This document shows, piece after piece, positions 5,467 through 8,390 of a stretch of 8,390 bases of DNA. Position 1 is the first letter of the stretch, and every line of letters starts with the position of its first letter. A program made the position numbers and the translations under genes. Origin of the DNA: Erysipelotrichaceae bacterium. Lineage in GTDB: Bacteria > Bacillota_I > Bacilli_A > Erysipelotrichales > Erysipelotrichaceae. The notes under the pieces were generated by a model, which searched no databases, was not told the DNA's origin, and saw nothing but the letters and a program-made list of their open reading frames with translations. Location of the stretch: NCBI GenBank assembly GCA_003446295.1, contig DMBB01000277.1:5190-13579 (forward strand). Direction: 5' to 3'.

Positions 5467-6630
5467 TCATTGTCTGACCTCTTTCATACGCTGCAGAAAC
5501 AGCAGGAAAAAGCCGGCCAGTATGATCAGGGATGCTGCGGACAGGTACATCGCCTGATAGCCCAATGCCTTTACCATGAAGCTTCCTGCCATCGGTGCCA
5601 GGGCATTGCCGATATTCTGGCCGATCTGGATCGTGGAAGTCGCTACACCAGTCCTGCTTTTATCCAGTTTCCGTATCACATCTGCCTGAAGTGTCGGAAC
5701 ACCTGCCCCCTGCCCCAGTGCGTTGAACAGGCTTGCAGCGATCATGACCGCAAGTGTTTTGCCGAAACCGATCAATACCATCGTGCAGGCTGTGCTGATG
5801 ATCGCCGGGATCAGGACAAAATATACGCCCTTCCGGTCATACACCTTACCGGAATACGGACGGAATACGACCATGCATAAAGAGTAGACCGTAAAGAACA
5901 ATGCAATGTTTGCGATCCCTCTCTGGTCCGCCAGGATGGCAAGATAGGTAGCTACCAGTCCGCTGCACCCTGAGAACAGCGCGCTCAGCAGCATGAATCC
6001 GGTAAACTCTGCCGCAAACAGGTCATTGAAGCTGAACTTCTTTTTTTCTTTGTTCTGTTCTTCCCGGTATGGCAGGACCGTGATCACGACAGCGCAGAGC
6101 AGTGCAGATACCGATGCCAGGATAAACGTTGCAGGATAGCCTGATACCTCAACAAGCTTCAGTCCGATCGCCGGACCGGCAGCCTGGGCAAGGACATTTG
6201 CAAGCGCAGTATAACCGAGTCCTTCACCGATCCTGCTCTGCGGTATGAATGCAGTTGAGAACGCGACCACTGTAACACTGTTGATCGAGAAGAATACACC
6301 TACCAGCAGGCGAAGGATGATCAGTCCCGGGATCGTTCTGATCAGTGCGTGCATCAGCAGTACAGAGGCGTAACATATTGAGGAGACCTGCAGGATGCGC
6401 TTCCTGCTGAAGCGGTCCGACAGCAGTCCGGCAAAGGGACAGACAAACAGAGACATCAGGGACATCAGACCTGCGATCGTACCTGCCAGTGTAATATCCG
6501 GGTTCAGGGTCAGTGAGAACCTGGCTACCAGGGGGTATGTCAGCTGTGCAGCAAGCCCCGAAAACATTGCCATGATGATGACAAGAATGAATTTTACTGT
6601 CCAGATCGGTTCTTTGTCTGTGGTGCTCAT
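5467..6630 (-). CDS. MFS transporter, drug-efflux (DHA1) type
   Basis: A 387-residue protein of normal length for a 12-helix major facilitator transporter. It alternates hydrophobic segments through both halves, with a charged central loop (YREEQNKEKKKFSF, about 188-201) between helices 6 and 7. Motif A is clear after helix 2 (GLLSDRFSRKRI at 68-79), with a degenerate second copy GKVYDRKG at 261-268. A motif C-like AAGPAIG around 150-156 in helix 5 is typical of proton-coupled antiporters that export small molecules. The ATG at 6628-6630 has GAGGAAG about six bases upstream, and a near-consensus promoter lies directly before it, so it appears to be transcribed alone. No linked regulator remains intact nearby; the AraC remnant downstream is convergent and need not be related. 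Export of a drug, sugar or metabolite is possible; the substrate cannot be read from the sequence. Confidence 0.9.
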   Translation of the reverse strand: MSTTDKEPIWTVKFILVIIMAMFSGLAAQLTYPLVARFSLTLNPDITLAGTIAGLMSLMSLFVCPFAGLLSDRFSRKRILQVSSICYASVLLMHALIRTIPGLIILRLLVGVFFSINSVTVVAFSTAFIPQSRIGEGLGYTALANVLAQAAGPAIGLKLVEVSGYPATFILASVSALLCAVVITVLPYREEQNKEKKKFSFNDLFAAEFTGFMLLSALFSGCSGLVATYLAILADQRGIANIALFFTVYSLCMVVFRPYSGKVYDRKGVYFVLIPAIISTACTMVLIGFGKTLAVMIAASLFNALGQGAGVPTLQADVIRKLDKSRTGVATSTIQIGQNIGNALAPMAGSFMVKALGYQAMYLSAASLIILAGFFLLFLQRMKEVRQ

Positions 6631-6657
6631 AATACTTCCTCACATGCGTATATGGCC

Positions 6658-6666
6658 ATTATAGCA
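6658..6666 (-). promoter_or_regulatory. Extended -10 promoter of the MFS gene
   Basis: The minus strand carries TGCTATAAT, a perfect TATAAT with the TGn extension, about 28 bases before the MFS start codon. No good -35 hexamer is seen 16-18 bases upstream, which is usual for extended -10 promoters. The leader would be only about 20 bases and contains the ribosome site. Confidence 0.75.
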
Positions 6667-6780
6667 GTGCGGATCTGCAATATCCTTACACAATGGTCTT
6701 TATTGTTTCGTCTTGAGATTTGAAGTATCCTGCATCAATTCAATCAGAATGAACATGACGGGATCCATCCTCTATCATGC

Positions 6781-6830
6781 AGAAAAGCTGACAGTCCCTG
6801 CACCATACAGATGCAGAAGCTGTCAGCTTT
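6781..6830 (-). terminator. Strong hairpin terminator after the Ig-repeat surface protein
   Basis: AAAGCTGACAG (6784-6794) and CTGTCAGCTTT (6820-6830) are a perfect 11-bp inverted repeat. A second arm pair inside it, CTGCA (6798-6802) and TGCAG (6812-6816), can extend the stem across small internal loops. On the minus strand it runs into TTTTCTGC. It lies about 30 bases after the stop codon of the surface protein and before the MFS promoter. Confidence 0.8.
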
Positions 6831-6859
6831 CATAAACTGTTCAATCGACAGCAGATTTG

Positions 6860-8390
6860 TTACCGGTCGATCATGATGTAGTAATAGGATGAGTTTCCTG
6901 TATAGTTGTCAGTCAGCTCGACATAGAACAGTCCGATCACGTCCCCGTTATGGAATACTGTTGTCGGCCATGTGGAAACATCGCCTGAAGAGATCGTGAT
7001 GCCGCGTGCATATCCTTCATAATACCCATCATGATACGCAAAGGGATACGCATCTGTCGTATTACCATTGACGGAATCATTGATCAGTGCAAAGCTTCCA
7101 GGCTTCACTCTGATCACATTCACCTGATAGTCATGGACCTGACCGTCTTCCATGCTCATGAATTTCAACGTTTCCGTTCGCATTTTTGCACCGGTGAAAT
7201 CGATCGTCACATCGGATTCTGTCATATACGAAACATTATGTCCGGCTATTTTCAGATAACCGAATCCATCGAACCAGTTGCTCAGAATACTTCTGACCTT
7301 GATCTTGAAGGTTACGGTCTTCTCTCCGCCATAGTCTCCGACTCCGCGGAATGTGACGGAAGCTGTTCCTTTGTTCACGTTGTTTTTGTAATCTGTAACG
7401 ATATAACTTATTTCAGACAGATCGATTTTCGTTTTCCCGAGCATGACCGTAATATCATCATCACTCAGGTATACAGGCGCACCGATGTATTCCTTGTCTT
7501 TGATCTTGAAGGTCATCTTGGAGATGTCTTTACCAGTTTCAAGGATCCGGTATTTTGCGGATGCTGTTCCTGTGTAGTTTCCTTTGCCTGTTACTGTGAC
7601 TGTGATCTCTGCTCCGGGCTGGGCATCTCCGTCTATGATATTTCCTGAATATTCATAGGTCTTCTCATAGTCCACTCCTGCCTTCAATGTCTTTCCATCA
7701 GTATCTTTCAGTACCGGTGTGCTCTGGTACTTGCCCTGTTTATAGACCAGGTCTTTCGCAGTGATCGTGACTTCTGAAAGATCCTTATACTCAACATTAA
7801 ATGTCAGAGGGACAGACTTGCTTCCTTTGTAATTGCCCTTAAATGTGACCGTGGCTGTTCCGGCCTTTCCGGCAGCGTTGTTCTTTCCATACTTGACTGT
7901 ATAGTCTGTTCCTTCTGTCAGTCCTTCCACTGTGACTTTCGGTTTACTTCCGCCCTTTGCGTATACTGCCGGTTCGACTGTGATCTTTCTTGTGTGCGCA
8001 GTCGTATCAGGTGTGATCTTGAAGCTGACTTTCTTTGTTCCGGTATAGCTGTTAATGCCTTGGAGCGTAACGGTTGCTGTGCCGGCATTCAGGTTCTTTA
8101 TGTAGCTGTCAATGACATAGTCTGTTCCTTCTGTCAGGTCAACTCCGTTATAGGAAACAAGATGTGTTTCCGGAGTGAATGTGATCTCATCTCCTGTATA
8201 CGGATAACTGAGACCTGTCTTTGCTTTGACCTTCTTATCTGAGAGTGCAATACCGGTGATCTTCACTGTAACTGTACGTCTTCCGTAGAAGCCATGATCC
8301 TCATCACCGACTAATGTGACTGTGAAGCTTCCGACTTTTCTGTCTTCTGCTGAGATATCTTCGATCGTATAGTCTGCATCAAGTGTCAGT
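6860..8390 (-). CDS. Large secreted/surface protein with tandem Ig-like beta repeats, C-terminal part
   Basis: The frame is open from the right edge of the window to the TAA at 6860-6862, giving 509 residues plus one partial codon of a longer protein. A GTG at 8264-8266 could be taken as a start, but the reading frame and repeat pattern continue upstream of it (FYGRRTVTVKI), so the true start lies outside. About four and a half repeats of 75-83 residues are seen, each with the pattern 'Y.G....P.V.......L..GTDY.V.Y..N...GTATVT..G.G.Y.G.....F.I'. Such repeats are common in large exported proteins of Firmicutes, usually as stalks or spacers; an Ig-like beta fold is inferred. The last 145 or so residues are different (see separate entry). 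No LPxTG motif, hydrophobic tail or cell-wall-binding repeat ends the protein. Export, attachment and function are inferred from repeat style; the signal peptide and any catalytic domain would be upstream. Confidence 0.82.
   Translation of the reverse strand, partial: LTLDADYTIEDISAEDRKVGSFTVTLVGDEDHGFYGRRTVTVKITGIALSDKKVKAKTGLSYPYTGDEITFTPETHLVSYNGVDLTEGTDYVIDSYIKNLNAGTATVTLQGINSYTGTKKVSFKITPDTTAHTRKITVEPAVYAKGGSKPKVTVEGLTEGTDYTVKYGKNNAAGKAGTATVTFKGNYKGSKSVPLTFNVEYKDLSEVTITAKDLVYKQGKYQSTPVLKDTDGKTLKAGVDYEKTYEYSGNIIDGDAQPGAEITVTVTGKGNYTGTASAKYRILETGKDISKMTFKIKDKEYIGAPVYLSDDDITVMLGKTKIDLSEISYIVTDYKNNVNKGTASVTFRGVGDYGGEKTVTFKIKVRSILSNWFDGFGYLKIAGHNVSYMTESDVTIDFTGAKMRTETLKFMSMEDGQVHDYQVNVIRVKPGSFALINDSVNGNTTDAYPFAYHDGYYEGYARGITISSGDVSTWPTTVFHNGDVIGLFYVELTDNYTGNSSYYYIMIDR
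6863..7300 (-). other. Unrecognised C-terminal domain of the surface protein
   Basis: After the last repeat the protein has about 146 residues rich in aromatic residues, Ser, Asp and Gly. They run from KVRSILSNWFDGFGYLKIAG through VHDYQVNVIRVKPGSFALIN and AYHDGYYEGYARG to the end NSSYYYIMIDR. The pattern suggests a beta-sandwich, with strands such as GDVIGLFYVELTDNY. I do not recognise the family. It could be a ligand-binding or cap domain. A short aromatic C-terminus ending in a charged Asp-Arg argues against a membrane anchor. Confidence 0.5.
7301..8390 (-). repeat. Tandem Ig-like protein repeats (about 4.5 units)
   Basis: Approximate units, read from the right edge: a partial unit 8261-8390, then 8015-8260, 7793-8014, 7544-7792 and 7301-7543. 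Each ends with a 'GTATVT..G..Y.G....V.FKI'-like segment, for example NAGTATVTLQGINSYTGTKK and NKGTASVTFRGVGDYGGEK. The units are diverged at DNA level, so this is an old protein repeat and not a recent DNA tandem duplication. Confidence 0.75.

Noticed and set aside
7031..7648. 205-residue plus-strand frame
   Set aside because: It is antisense to the Ig-repeat protein, whose periodic repeat pattern clearly marks the minus strand as coding.
8264..8266. GTG as the start of the surface protein
   Set aside because: The frame and the repeat pattern continue upstream to the window edge and there is no ribosome site, so the gene is partial and this is not a start.

Overview
The window looks like chromosomal DNA of a low-to-mid GC Gram-positive (Firmicutes) bacterium, probably a gut-type Lachnospiraceae or Erysipelotrichaceae relative. 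This rests on the YesM/YesN-type two-component pair, the MglA/RbsA-type sugar ABC ATPase, the strong AGGAGG-type ribosome binding sites and a large Ig-like repeat surface protein. The placement is inference; no 16S or other marker gene is present. Every intact gene lies on the minus strand, so the window reads right to left.

Right end (8390 to 6860): the C-terminal part of a secreted or surface protein made of tandem Ig-like beta repeats followed by a distinct C-terminal domain. It is closed by a strong hairpin terminator (about 6781-6830). Next (6630 to 5467) is a single-gene unit for a 12-helix MFS efflux-type transporter. It has an extended -10 promoter just upstream and a hairpin downstream (5355-5381).

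Middle (5323 to 4568): a scar. The C-terminal part of an AraC-family regulator on the plus strand and the C-terminal two thirds of an SGNH/GDSL hydrolase on the minus strand meet head to head at about 5085-5107. Both lack their 5' ends, and recognisable homology on each side runs up to the same point. The simplest reading is that a divergent regulator/esterase pair lost its shared promoter region and both N-termini by deletion or rearrangement. The regulator piece starts inside the HTH domain and was found by translating the plus strand.

Left half (4370 to 389): a tight three-gene operon with two 4-base overlaps. It encodes a YesM-like membrane histidine kinase, a YesN-like response regulator (REC plus AraC HTH) and a YdjC/ChbG-family carbohydrate deacetylase. 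It starts after the SGNH terminator, with a possible extended -10 promoter at 4501-4509, and ends at a hairpin plus T7 terminator (269-299). At the far left (134 to 1) the next unit begins: the N-terminus of a sugar-type ABC transporter ATPase, cut by the window edge inside its Walker A motif.

Taken together, the left half is best read as a carbohydrate-sensing module. A membrane kinase senses an extracellular signal, the regulator responds, and the likely outputs are a deacetylase for an N-acetylated sugar or oligosaccharide and the adjacent sugar importer. The substrate cannot be told from the sequence. Unusual points are non-canonical residues in the kinase H-box, the REC switch lysine and the deacetylase metal site, and the double-truncation junction near 5090.
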